NCBI RefSeq assembly: GCF_022376445.1
Contig: NW_025955074.1
Location: 1 to 64,000, forward strand
From: Fomitopsis serialis
Taxonomy: Eukaryota; Basidiomycota; Agaricomycetes; Polyporales; Fomitopsidaceae
DNA: 64,000 nt
Direction: 5' to 3'
Part shown: positions 22,401 through 33,323 of the stretch, piece by piece
How the letters are laid out: every line of letters begins with the position of its first letter
Numbering within the stretch: the first letter of the stretch is position 1
Notes under the pieces: generated by a model
The model's database searches: none
Told to the model about the DNA's origin: nothing
Seen by the model: only the letters and a program-made list of their open reading frames with translations
Made by a program: the position numbers and the translations under genes

Positions 22401-23729
22401 CCGTGCATGCAAGACAACGGTTTCGTACAAAAGCTCCCCTGAAGACGTGCTTGGTGACGTGCATCGGCACGATCAATGCGGCGCCAGGCGCTGTACCACC
22501 GCGGAGCTCTCGGGATGCAAGTCTCGACGCCTGGCAACGTCATGCAGTGAGCGGATGATCCAGACAGAAACATGCGGGTACTCACGAGATGCAGGTGCTG
22601 GCATGAAGAGACGCGTGTCTGGGCCAGAATATGCTATGTCGCGTCTTCGCAAGTCGTCGCAGCGAGGCCCGCTCGGGTGAGTCTGCTTGCCTCCCGCACA
22701 CGGGAAGTCGATCCAGATTGCCTGGGCGGGTAGAAGACTGGGCGCGTCAGCTTCAAGTCCGTTGAACGCGGCGAATCATGTAGATCGCCCGGATACATGG
22801 GAGATGCACCATCGCGGGCCATTGCTCACGGTTCACCTACAGCCATTGCGAAGTAAGCAGAGGATGCCCAGAGTCACAGACAGATACCTACCTGTACGGC
22901 CGACCACTCGCAGGTCCGCACGACGTTGTTTTGATAGGTCAGCGGCGGTCGTGCCCGGTAGGTGAATCATGGGCCTGATGCGTTGTGTTTGAGCTCGTTG
23001 AGGCGAGGAAGTGGTGGCGAAACGGTCGGTTACGTGAGCAAGGAATTTGTGCATGCACATGATCGACTGTTGGGTACTGTACGCTCACGCTGACCTGTAG
23101 ATTCTGTAAGATAAGCTAAGTACCAGTAGTGTATAGAACTGTGCTCGTACCATCATCTTCGTATCCAGCCTCTCTCCGACTCCCTCGCTGGGCAGGCCAT
23201 TGCATTTAGAGTCTGATAGTGTCTTCGTGTTCCAGTGCACGTCCAAGCACAACTCGACGGGACTTCAAGGAGGAGGCCGCGACCCGGAGGGAGAGGGCCT
23301 TGTGAATGGGCTCATCGCGGAGTGACTATGCACGTGAGGGTGTGGAAGACGGAGAGAATGGGTGTGTGCAAATTTGGGTATACTGTAAGATCAGTGTCGG
23401 TGTTACTGCTACGTCGTAAAACAAGTTGTCGATGCAGCAACCTGCCCTAAGGTGAGTCTAGCCTTTGAGGTACGTACCACGGCAATCGGATCAGTGACCG
23501 TTCAGCGCCTACCTTGTAACCATGCTTCCGGCGGCAGCTGTCGGCGGAGCCATGGTTACAGGTACGTCCTGCGGGCCATGGTGCCTAATCGGGTTGGATA
23601 TCCGAGGCTGACATCCAGTCCAATCGGAGTGCAGGTTTACTGTCCTAATTTGGGAAATCCTACTGACAACGTACTGACTGTCTCTGAGTGCAAAGGTCCA
23701 AGAGAGTCTATTTCGTGCTAAGTACCATC
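19445..23729. other. Segment X, copy 1: unidentified, exon-like modules on the minus strand
   Basis: No family recognised. On the minus strand there are spaced exon-like pieces with good splice signals, for example MCMHKFLAHVTDRFA from ATG 23060 ending at a GTAGGT donor, IWIDFPCAGGKQTHP at ~22710 ending at GTGAGT, and LLYETVVLHARREIWLTKIP at ~22430. Several contain a GT-x-A-A-V-L-like strand. The whole segment recurs at 39.9-44.2 kb. It may be one poorly conserved repeat-protein gene or decayed sequence; I cannot give a gene model. Confidence 0.3.
20653..21840. repeat. Degenerate internal tandem repeats in segment X
   Basis: The phrase GGCGATGTYYTG starts near 20657, 20829, 21405 and 21615. 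Three of the copies are followed by CCATCTCAC...GATCG, and the tails share CAGTAAGCCC...CAGACAG...GACTCAC. On the minus strand the tails begin with GTGAGT. Repeated in unit 2 at about +20.5 kb. Confidence 0.7.
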
Positions 23730-23784
23730 AGTCTGAGAACTCGTCAATCTCATCGGGCTCAGCCTCATCAGAGTCAGCAATGTA

Positions 23785-23795
23785 CACCGCCAAAT
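23785..23795 (+). repeat. Left terminal inverted repeat
   Basis: CACCGCCAAAT; preceded by the TA duplication at 23783-23784. Confidence 0.88.
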
Positions 23796-25805
23796 CCTGC
23801 CCGCGTAGCCACCAGAAATATGCCACATGTGGAAGTCGGTCGACGGGTTTTAGAGTACTCATGTAATTGCCACCCATAATCTACCTTTTTGAGACATGTG
23901 GTCCCCCGCCGCGCGGATATATGGATTCCAGCCGGCTGCCGTGTTCTCTTCATAGGATCGAGCAGGCAGTAGAGACCCGCTCGTACAGCAAGCAACAATG
24001 TATTCAAGGGCATCTCGCAGATGTCGATCGTATGGATGGTATTCAGCAATACATTGATCTCTATTCCATATGTCCACCACGTCGTGAGTAGACCTAAGTC
24101 GGGCTGGTAGACATCACTTGCTCAGGCTGAATATTGGCTTAATTCAACATATATATCACATCACCCAATGTATGACGAGCCCATGGCATTAGCATCGAGA
24201 TTACCATCCTCGCGCGGATGTGGCTTAAGGGCGGCCAGCGTGCTAAGCCATGTAAGCAGGCCCGAGGCGGCGGGCCCTTCTCAAAGTGCTTGCACGTATT
24301 CGAATCTATTGCAGTCTTGAGTCGCGTATTAAGTACACGTAGTCCCACTATCTACACTCCATAGTCGTTATCCACGACGATGTTCGTCCGGGGCGATTGC
24401 GAGCTCCATGTGCGTGGGGTGCCATGTGCGAACTTGAATGCGAGGGAGGGAGGAACGCAGGACGATGGGCCATGGCAGCAGCAGCGTGCAGCACGAGGAT
24501 GCCCTTCTCAGAATGGCACACTCGATGCGGCCGAATCCCAGTGTTGCGGTTGCCAAAAATGACCAACTTCGGTGACGCGGGAATGCTGGGCCGTGGCGCG
24601 AACGAAAGCAAGAGGCGTGGCGAACATCAGTTACGAGGACATGGGCGCGAGACGATGTACGTACTAATAGACGTGAGGGGCGACGCCATGAGGACGTGCA
24701 TGTCGACGTACGACGATGAGCCGTGAAGCTTGAAGCTCGAGGGGATGGGGTCACAGAAGGTGCACGGTGGCGTGTCCGTGGATGCGGCGAGACGGCGGGG
24801 CATGGGCTTGAAGTTGTGTCAAGCGAGACATTGGCGGGGGGTGTGATGGGATGGTGGAGCAAGGGTGACAGGGATGCGGAGGCAGCGGTGAAGACGGGCA
24901 AGCAGGGCTGGATGGTGCGGGCTGGCGAAGACCAAAGGGCAGGGAGTGACGATGATGGAAAGGGTGACGTAGATGGTAGGCTAGGGCGGGACGGGCAACA
25001 CGTAGACACGAGGGTGACGTGAGGGCGACTGAGGGATGTGGATGAGTGGGTGGCAGGGTAAGTTATGATGGATTCAAACGTGTATCTTCAACGTGTGGAA
25101 GGTGGCTGGCAAATATCAATCAGTACTGTTTTAGAGCGAGCATGGCATTCAGCGAGTGAGGGCGACGTCATTGCGATGCAAGCTCAGCATGAGAAGCAAG
25201 AAAGCTCAAACAGACCACGGATGCTTCACCAGGGCCGATCCCCTACGCGCACATCAACGTGAATCTGCTGCAAGAGACCGTGCTTCATCCAGCTGTCTCC
25301 ACACTGTCAATGACCTTCCTCGCACACAGGAGGTGAGGACGCCTGTGCACCGTCGTATTTGGAACAGTTTCGGAAGCTGCCAGATACTCACCTCTGCCCA
25401 TATCCTTCCATGCAACCCTCAGGTCAGCTTCTCGTCTGGTCGTCTGTGTTCTCTTGCAGAAAGCACTAAGAGTCAGAGATGATGAGGTGCGAGGAATGAG
25501 TTGAAGATAGTAACGACGTACCTGGGATGTGCGATGGACAGAGGAGAAGCGGGCGCAGGTTCACCGAGAGTTGGCACCGAGTCGCGTCTGCAACTGAAAT
25601 AGGCGCCGGTACTTCCGGTTGGCCCTCCTTGTCCCAGTTCTACTCGAAGTACGACGTCGGGGTACGTTTTTTATATATGTAAAACCAGGTTTTAATTCTG
25701 GCTCTCGATGCATGTAGGTGCCGAACATTCATTATAGATGGGAAGAACCCGAGAGAACGCTTTCTAGGGCGCTTACGGACTTGAGCCTCGCACAAATATC
25801 TACCA
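23796..25805. other. Left non-coding arm of the 8.9 kb transposon
   Basis: No gene supported. From ~24420 to ~25060 the plus strand is strikingly purine-rich (GA/GGA words), and the long minus-strand open frame there is an artefact of that composition (Ser/Pro/Arg/Thr only). The remaining ~700 bp before the transposase stop would be its 3' flank. Confidence 0.5.
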
Positions 25806-28800
25806 CTAAGATCCAGTCTGCCGCTTTCGCTTTCGACCTCCCACTCCATCCACGGGTACTGCACCATGATCCACATTCGCGTTAGCAGCTCGCTTAGCAT
25901 CTGCTTTTTCCTTCTGCACTGCACGTTTACCATTCCGCTTCTCGCGCATTTCTGCCGCATATTCATCATGCTTCGCCTGTCGGTCCTCGGAGTTATGCAA
26001 AGGAGTGGGTGCCCAAAGTGACCGCGGCAGCATTTCTCGGATGAGATGAGCATTATGGAAGCTGAGGGTGTTGATGATCCAACGGTCAATAGGGTCGTGT
26101 TCAATGTACTCTTCTGTGATGGTTGTTTCCTGTCGCTCTTGCATGCGGGGCCGTGCGCCGGTGGCAGAGCACCTCCCGCTCACGCAGTCGTGCTGTACAT
26201 TGTACTTGAACTTTAAGTTCTGCATGAGGATCAGAAACAGTAGATTTATGGACGAATGTCATGTAATGACACAGCGTACCTTCACAGGGATAATCAGGCA
26301 TTCATCCTCGCCATGTCTCCGTGTCAACACGGGCATATCATAGATGTCATGGCGGTGCGCAGACACATGATACACATCGATGATGGCAATCACATCCGAG
26401 TCGCGCGAGTCAACTGAGCGCGTGAGTATCGCAGTGATTCGCCCAGTCATTGGGCTTCCCTATGCCGGAGTAGTACTGATGTTAAAACTTACTGGATGAA
26501 TGCTCAAATCGGTGTACGCACATTTGCAATGGATGAATCCGCATATATCCAGGATCCGTCGAAACACTCGTCAAGGCTCTGGGACACAGCAGACGCACAT
26601 TTGAGCCATCCAGCGAGGGGTTTGAACTCCGCAATATTGAGTGCATGACTGGCCAGAGCCAGGAGATCGACTGCGGGGCGGCTGCGAGAATTCGGTACAA
26701 GCCTTACGGATGCTGTGCCACAGATCAATTTGCGTGCCTCGCCACAAGCTTACGATAGTGTGGGCTTGACGTACCTGGCTTAAGATGGGCAGGATCAGAC
26801 CATCCAAGCATGGTCTGAAGCATTGGACATGTCTGCATGAAGTCGCGGACGTCGCTACCAGCACGAACCCAAGTACCTGTGCTATCATCAGCCCACCATC
26901 CACCGGTAAGACGGTGCTTGAAGCCCTCGAGATCTGCGAGTTGGTTGGCAATGTCGCGGCTGGGAGCAAGATGGTTGGAAAGAATAGAGCATGCACGGAA
27001 AACAGCGTTGAAACATTCGTATGACTCGGTGATCACATTGAGCAAAGGACCAAATCGACGAGTGTCCTGACAGATATGATTGAGCAGATGGAGTTTGATC
27101 TTCTCCAATAGTTGGCTGGCGTCCATGCCCGCAAATAGGTCGAGCACGTTTGCCACGGCAACCTCAATATCGGCCTGATAAAACACAGATTGGTCGGAAG
27201 ATGTCTCGGATATATGACAGCAAAATCTAGCAACATACCAGGTACTGCTCGAGGTTTGGCTCCGATATCTCAGTGAACCAGAGAAGAACCGCCAAGTCAC
27301 CAACAGCTTTCCATAATCTGAATGGTAGGGGATCGACAAGGTCGTGAACGTGGAAGACGGCAGTCTGGATAACAGTCTTGAGCTGACGTCCGATCAGGGA
27401 GTTGGCATACTGCATGATGTAGTTTGCACGGATCGGATGGATAGACAATCCATCCCGATTGGTTGCTTGAAGTCGCAATGCATATGTGCGTTTCTGGGCC
27501 GCATTCCACTTCGTATGAGTTGCATGCCAGATATACTTGACGATGCCCAAGAGGATGGTATGCAGAAGCTCAACCGGGGTGTCCTGAGACGGGTCAAAGC
27601 CTGGGCGCAACAGCGTCAGCGAGCGTATATGGCAAGAAGCTTATCACGTTTACCTTCCATAGATAGGAAGGGACTTAACATTTCGTTAAGCTCCCCGCTG
27701 TACTTCGCCCACAAGAACTTCTGGGCTTCACTGATAGTCATCTCTGGATTGTCGTCCCGTAGCGTACGAGCTTCTGCAATGAGCTTCTCGATGAAGTACT
27801 GGGTGTATGCGTCCTTGACCCCGGAATCTGTCTGAGCAGTCGAGACCCGCTTTGCCACGCCAGAGCACGCCTCAAATATTTGATGGGTGAGTTCTTTTAT
27901 GATCGCCTCCTTGCTGCGCAGGTTGCCCGACTGTTCAAACAATGTCCCGGTCAGCGTGCTTGTCTGAATGATCAGTTCGGAATTGCACAATACGTACAGT
28001 GAATAGCTTTTCAAACCCTTCATCACTTTCCTTGTCCTTGTCCGTACCACCAGTGTCGCACTTGCGGCACAGGTAATTACCTTGACCGCCTATATGCGAT
28101 GCAACTTCACTCGACATCGGGTTATCAGAGGTTTCTGCATTCACGTATAACCGAAGAGCCGCCTCGTCTTCGGTGGCTGCATCGAAAACAACTACTGGCT
28201 CCGTGTGTGTCGCTCTGCACAGAATTCCAAGGCATTGCTGTGAGCATAAGTTTCTCGAAATTCCACGCGACTTGCTTACTGTATCTGTTTCTTTGCAGCA
28301 CAAAACTGTTCGGCGATTCCTGCATTCGGGGAGGTGGAGACAAAGTGTATATGAAACTCTTGTTGGATAATGCGGCGGGGTAGATTCCGGTGAGTGATGT
28401 ATCCGTTCCAATGTTTGTTCCATGCCTTTGACCGATTTGCTGATACGTCATCACCGAAATAGTCGACAAAGCTGGTGTACAGTGGCCGCCCCTTAGCGAC
28501 TAGACGGAGTGGGTTGGGCATTTCCGTAGGATATCCATGGTCTAAGGAGCGAGCTTCTTGGCTGTTCAGTCACATGGCCTCTAACACGACAAAATGACAG
28601 CTCATAGTACTCACAGCTGCAGCCTAACGGAAGGTGCCCTCGGTCCTTGAGGGCGAGATAGTTACTTGCAAGGTCGTGTGCAGCAACAAAGAGCTTTGTT
28701 TCGTCGACAATATCTGCAATACCATCCTGATTGGCCATGAAAACGTAATGTGAGTCACAGATTGCGTTGGAATAGTCGCTGTGAAGCTTACCGGTGTTAT

Positions 28801-30187
28801 GATAACAGCAAATGCATCGGCATGAAGCTTCTCGTGGTATGTAACCCATCGGAATGGGATGACGAACGATCCATCCCGCATCTGTGCAAGTTCATTGACA
28901 TAGAAATGCTGGTGGCCTTTGCGATCATCATACATTGGACTGAGAGCGTCCAGGGGTACGTCTTGGTGCCATTTCTGAGCGTGATACACCTCACTGATCT
29001 TACCATCCGGTTTAACGGGATATCGTTCCAGCAATGGTACGGTCAATGGGTTCGCGTAGTCCTGCAATGCAAGCCGGGTTCAGAGTCTACGGTGAGTACT
29101 TTCACAGGTGATCATCCAACATCATTGACTTGCCTTCGCGACCAAGGCAACAGGGTCATTGAGCGTGAACCGGTTGCCGCGGACCGAGACACAATCAATT
29201 GATTCGACACCACTTGATTGACGAAGATCCTTTTGCACCTTTCGGAGGCGATCCAAAGATGGTACATGACGCACCCCCATCTCCTTCAGGACCCACAACA
29301 GAACACGCATCAGCGAGCTGGATATCCGCAACCGGGGGAGATTATCGATCATGTCCAGGAGGAACATCTGAAAGAGAGACGCATACCAAGATAGTATTGT
29401 GAGTATGCCATACAATCTGGTCTGTCGGAACACTTACAACTTTAGATTCATACGGAAACCAGCTGCGGGAATGGTCCTCTGGATTTCCTGATTCATGAGA
29501 AGGATTGTTGTTCATCTCATCATGATGTTCATCATGCATCCGTGCTACGTACCCATCATGTGAGCAAAATGCGAACATAGACTGAGAGTTGAGACACTAT
29601 GCTTACCAGCATTTCGCAGCAACTCATCTAGAATATCATCGCCTTCTGGATCCTCGCCCAACATATCTCTCAGTATCTCTCCGCTCTCCGCATCTCCAAA
29701 CCCTGTCTCTCGAGCAGCAAGCACCGGATTCCACAGGCCGAACGTCTCGGCCTCGCGTCGGAGCCTCTCCTGTGCCTCTGTGGCTGCAGTGTTCAAATCT
29801 TGGTCCAGATCGTCAACTTGGAAGTCGGCACCGTCATCATCATCCCACATTGCTAATTCTGCCGCACTACGTTTCATTGGCTGTGATGCGCTGGGGCCAG
29901 AATCGGGGATATCAACTGCATTCAGCTCCACAGCTTCAACAGGTTCGGAGGCGGCCGCACGCGCTGCAGACATCTCCTGTTGCATACGCACAGCTTCATC
30001 CGCTTCACCTGCACGTCGATGACCCAGAGAGTTGAGGTGTGTCTTTTCAGATCCACGTTTCATCCACGTATTGCGTTGCAGAGGGTCGTGCAACATACAA
30101 ACTTGGCAACGAATCTTCTTTCCATCTTCAGATACCGTGAAACCTCCATCACAAAGTAAGCCCAAATTTATTCCTAAGTTCAATTGG
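25806..30187 (-). CDS. Transposase-like protein of the 8.9 kb element, multi-exon
   Basis: Approximate span; the true start is uncertain (30187 to ~30380). Exons I can place: ~30187-29607, 29544-29438, 29367-29134, 29061-28792, then at least five more down to a stop at 25806-25808. The 29367-29134 exon is followed by a GC-AG intron (AAG|GCAAGT). The N-terminus has a C2H2-like finger (CQVCM...HLNSLGHRR) and an acidic linker. Then [13 protein letters not shown] [72 protein letters not shown] (CX2C), [35 protein letters not shown] and [17 protein letters not shown]. This order is that of a very abundant Agaricomycete gene family, usually unnamed, which I regard as a transposase because of its place inside a TIR element. 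DPSQD and later acidic residues are candidate catalytic Asp/Glu, unproven. Basic C-terminus (GGRKRKRQ) fits a nuclear signal. Confidence 0.7.
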
Positions 30188-30546
30188 ACAATCCTTACAG
30201 CTCGCAATTGCTTTTGGGACCGGAGGCATATCGCACGAGTCTGGACACAGAGAATTTCTCGCTGCAACCTGAGTGGCGTGTCACAAATTGAAGTGATCGC
30301 CGCCGCCGCTTTCCCGTTCTGGATGCTGAGTGGTCTTCGCTTGATGTTTCACATTTCAAACCGCCACGGCGGTTCACGTCTGGGCCGTCATCCGCAGTGC
30401 ATGGTCAGCCAATTGGGATCATTCCCAGACAATGGCAACCCCGAAACGGACTGCGAGGCAACCAGGTGTGCGCATATAAATACGGAGCCTTTCCGCTTTG
30501 TTACTGACCTGCATCTCTCCCCACGTCTTTCCCTCTTCCTGAAATC

Positions 30547-31955
30547 ATGGCTCAGACACATGGATCCGAGTCCGTCCCTGCAGACAGCGATGTGGATGTG
30601 TTCGCCTCTGTCAGGGCAGCCATGCTCGAGGACACGCCTCCGACTACGCCGCTTCGAACCAAGAAACGCCTGCGTACACAGGCCGACATTGATGGTAGTG
30701 ACCTTGAACCTGATGGTCCACCTGGAATCTCGCGCCCTCCTGCCGCTCTCTTGACCAATGCAGCCATGGATGCGACCCCAGCTGCCATGACGACAGGTTC
30801 TGCCAATCTCGTGGCTTTTGCCAGGCGACATGGCCTGCGCAAAGGGCTCCGAGGCGAACAGCTGGCTGATGTGGAGTCATTCGCAATGGTATCTATTCCG
30901 ATGTTGTCCTCTCGTGCATGCCCTGGCAAGCTGACAATAGATCACTTAGAATGATTCAGGTGCACGCGACGTCAAGATCTATACACAGCAGCTGTCACTT
31001 GAGAGGAAGCTTGACAGTATCATCACGTCGATGCCTCCGTGGACGCCTTCAAAAGAGCTGCAGATCAATGCCCATCATTACGTCGTGGCTGTCATGCTTT
31101 CGAGCAAGATCAGCGCATACAAGGGTCAGACCCCTGTCAACCACGTCCTGGTAAGTGTCGAAGTAGTATGTATAGTCTGATCTTGGCTAATCTTGTATTG
31201 GATATGGCCAGGACATCATACGCACCCTGCGCTTTGACATTCCGGTCGGGATCGAACGCAATGTTGCCAACTGGAAGAAAATAGTCAAGGTCGTATCAAC
31301 TGAGTTCACTAATATTCGGGCTTCATTCAAGAAATTGGTACGTCCACTGTTCACTGGTGAGAAGCACATTAGTACAATCCTTACCTATTTGTTTCGTCTG
31401 TCAGCTTCGTAACAGCACCAAGGGCATCAATCCGTCGACCCACCACACTATCTACAACCTCACGACAGCGTTGATTAAAAACACCAAGTGCACCGTCAGT
31501 GTTCCATTATGCGCCCGTGTCGCTCTCATGGTGAGTCATCGTGCACTATCTTAACCATAACGTCGGACTACTCAGTCTAACATCTACTAGCGTGCGATCT
31601 ACATGCTGCCGGAGAATCGTGGCAATTGCTTCTGGGACAAGATTGATGATGAGCTAACCAAACTGCGTCACGATGCTGATGGCAGTGAACGCAAGTGGAT
31701 CAAGTACGTCACTGTGTGCTTGAATACATTTTTATTTGATGCTCACATCTCACGCATCGTCCGACTCTCAGGGGTCTGCGCCGCTTCCTTGAGCAAGATC
31801 GCCAGAAGCATGGGCGTGACGACAACGAGGTTGATGATCTTGAGGATGAGGTTGATGAACAGCAGCAGGAGGTCGACGACATCCTCGAGGGTCGCGTACA
31901 CGCTCAGGTCGGTGATGGGGGTTCTACTGTCGGGAACGCTAGTACCGAGGCCTAA
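30547..31955 (+). CDS. Companion protein of the 8.9 kb transposon, 363 aa, function unknown
   Basis: Six exons: 30547-30888, 30950-31150, 31212-31337, 31405-31530, 31591-31703, 31772-31955. All introns are GT-AG of 60-68 nt, and the exons sum to 1,092 nt in frame, so the gene looks intact. N-terminal ~110 residues are acidic and Pro/Thr-rich with a basic TKKRLR patch. The middle is helical (FARRHGLRKGLRGEQL, IITSMPPWTPSKEL, VNHVLDIIRTLRFDIP, NVANWKKIVKVVSTEF). The C-terminus is very acidic (EVDDLEDEVDEQQQEVDD). No catalytic motif is visible. It is transcribed divergently from the transposase across a gap of a few hundred bp (30.2-30.5 kb), so a shared promoter is likely. I recall similar genes repeated across basidiomycete genomes, consistent with a transposon-encoded accessory protein such as a DNA-binding partner. 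Confidence 0.75.
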
Positions 31956-32114
31956 CCGCCAGGGAGTTCAAGGGAGTCAGGGACTCGGAATTGATTGATA
32001 TATTCATTGGTATTACTTTCTGTCGCCAGCATTGAATTGCGATGTATCTACATATTGTCCGTAGCTGTGTCGCGACCATAATACCATCAGTTGTATGGTA
32101 TCTATAATGAAGGA

Positions 32115-32395
32115 GCACCGAAATGCATACGACAGATGTTACTATGTATGGCGCGCACATAATAGGGAGGGCGGTCGCGAGAAAATGCATACTACAGTTT
32201 ACAGCTGTTACTATATATGACGCGCATAGAATAGGGAAGGCAGTCGCGAGGTCATTGTTTCTATGTGTGTTGTCAGGACGGCTGGATGGATACTGGCAGT
32301 ACAAATGGATGGTAGCGATGTTGCTGCTTCTATGTGGGCTGTCAGGACAGCTGGATGGATACTCGCAGTACAAACGGATGGATGGTATATATTCG
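32115..32395. repeat. Subterminal minisatellites at the right end of the transposon
   Basis: Two short arrays: about two copies of a ~60 bp unit with GCGCGCA.A.AATAGGGA..GC.GTCGCGAG at ~32145-32250, then two copies of a unit with TGTCAGGAC.GCTGGATGGATACT at ~32270-32395. Repeated subterminal motifs often serve as transposase binding sites in CACTA-type elements. Confidence 0.65.
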
Positions 32396-32680
32396 CATAG
32401 GTGAAAATCGACGGACCCACTGAACAGAATCCAGCAAGCTTCGCCATGTGGCCACCATATGGCGACGCGGCCAACGGGAAGAAAGACGAGTGTGTGTACT
32501 GTATATGGGTTTACAATACAAACTATGCCCGGCCGTAACGCGTGGCCGCCACTCTGACCTGGAATCGGACCGGATCCATTTGCGATGAAGTCTGGCGACC
32601 ACATTTTAGTGATGCCGGTGACGCACAGTCTTAACGCGGTATCCTCAAGCTGGTGGCTGCCTGGCTGACACATCTCAAAA

Positions 32681-32691
32681 ATTTGGCGGTG
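32681..32691 (-). repeat. Right terminal inverted repeat
   Basis: ATTTGGCGGTG, exact reverse complement of the left end; followed by TA at 32692-32693. Confidence 0.88.
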
Positions 32692-32693
32692 TA

Positions 32694-33323
32694 CTCTGCA
32701 CTCTTGTACTCGCGCCGCACTCGCTTCCGAGCCCTTCCAGCCACCCTCTCCTCATCACTAAAGTCCTCAATTTCGGAGTCTAGGGACGAGCTAACTATCG
32801 CCGGAGTCTTAGCCCCAGAACGTGGGTAGCGAGCGCGCGTCACACGCCGCTCTCGGGTACTCCCGATGTCACTACGCCCAATGTTGAGCTTCTGCGGTTG
32901 CTTCGGAGTCCACGACGGCAAGGCAGATACCAGATCTAAGGCCGGAAACTCGGCATCGGGTATGCTTTCCCACACCAGCTCCTTCCGGTCCCAGAGGTAG
33001 CGCAGCTCCCGGACCGCTTTCTGGGCTCCGGGAAGCTTGCTGAAGTTCGCAAAAGGGATCCTCGTCGGCCAGCCACGGAGCCGCACCCGCTCGGCCTTGA
33101 CGAGCTCGAGGAACGTGTCTCGTGTCCAGACCATTTCGAGTCCGGGCTTCCCGGTGAACTCGCCTAGGCGCAGGGTCAGTGTGAGAGATTGAAGTCGGAT
33201 GAATGAATACATACGAAGGCCTTTGGTTATGAGTTCACGGAGTTCACTGCGCATGCCTGTGAATCGCGTCGAGAAGTCGGCAGCGTTCTTTGAAGCATTT
33301 CGAGTCTGTCGTGTTTTCGGCAT
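32694..33323 (-). pseudogene. MPKTRQ gene, copy 1, C-terminus replaced by transposon insertion
   Basis: Same gene as the intact copy at 44240-44926 (see there), with only a few substitutions. The 8.9 kb transposon entered at the codon after YKSAEY, 17 codons before the original stop. The severed end lies at 23730-23784. Read-through into the transposon right end adds about 19 unrelated residues before a stop at 32631, so a protein lacking only its acidic tail may still be made. Confidence 0.8.

Larger units (their letters stand above)
23785..32691. mobile_element. 8,907 bp DNA transposon with TIRs (CACTA-like ends), inserted in tandem unit 1
   Basis: Ends are CACCGCCAAAT (23785-23795) and ATTTGGCGGTG (32681-32691), an 11 bp inverted repeat, followed inwards by a second shared word AGCCACCAG. 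It is flanked by TA on both sides. The uninterrupted site is at ~44294 in unit 2 (gcaatg-TA-ctctgc), which fixes both ends exactly; because GTAC is a palindrome the duplication could also be read as a longer GTAC with shorter TIRs. It carries a minus-strand transposase-like gene and a divergent plus-strand companion gene. CAC...GTG ends and a 2 bp duplication are compatible with the CACTA/EnSpm group, but I cannot assign the superfamily firmly; KDZ or Academ relatives are alternatives. Confidence 0.9.

Noticed and set aside
24368..25009. 213-codon minus-strand frame in the transposon left arm
   Set aside because: Composed almost only of Ser, Pro, Arg and Thr because of the purine skew of the other strand; no start context, splice sites or motif.
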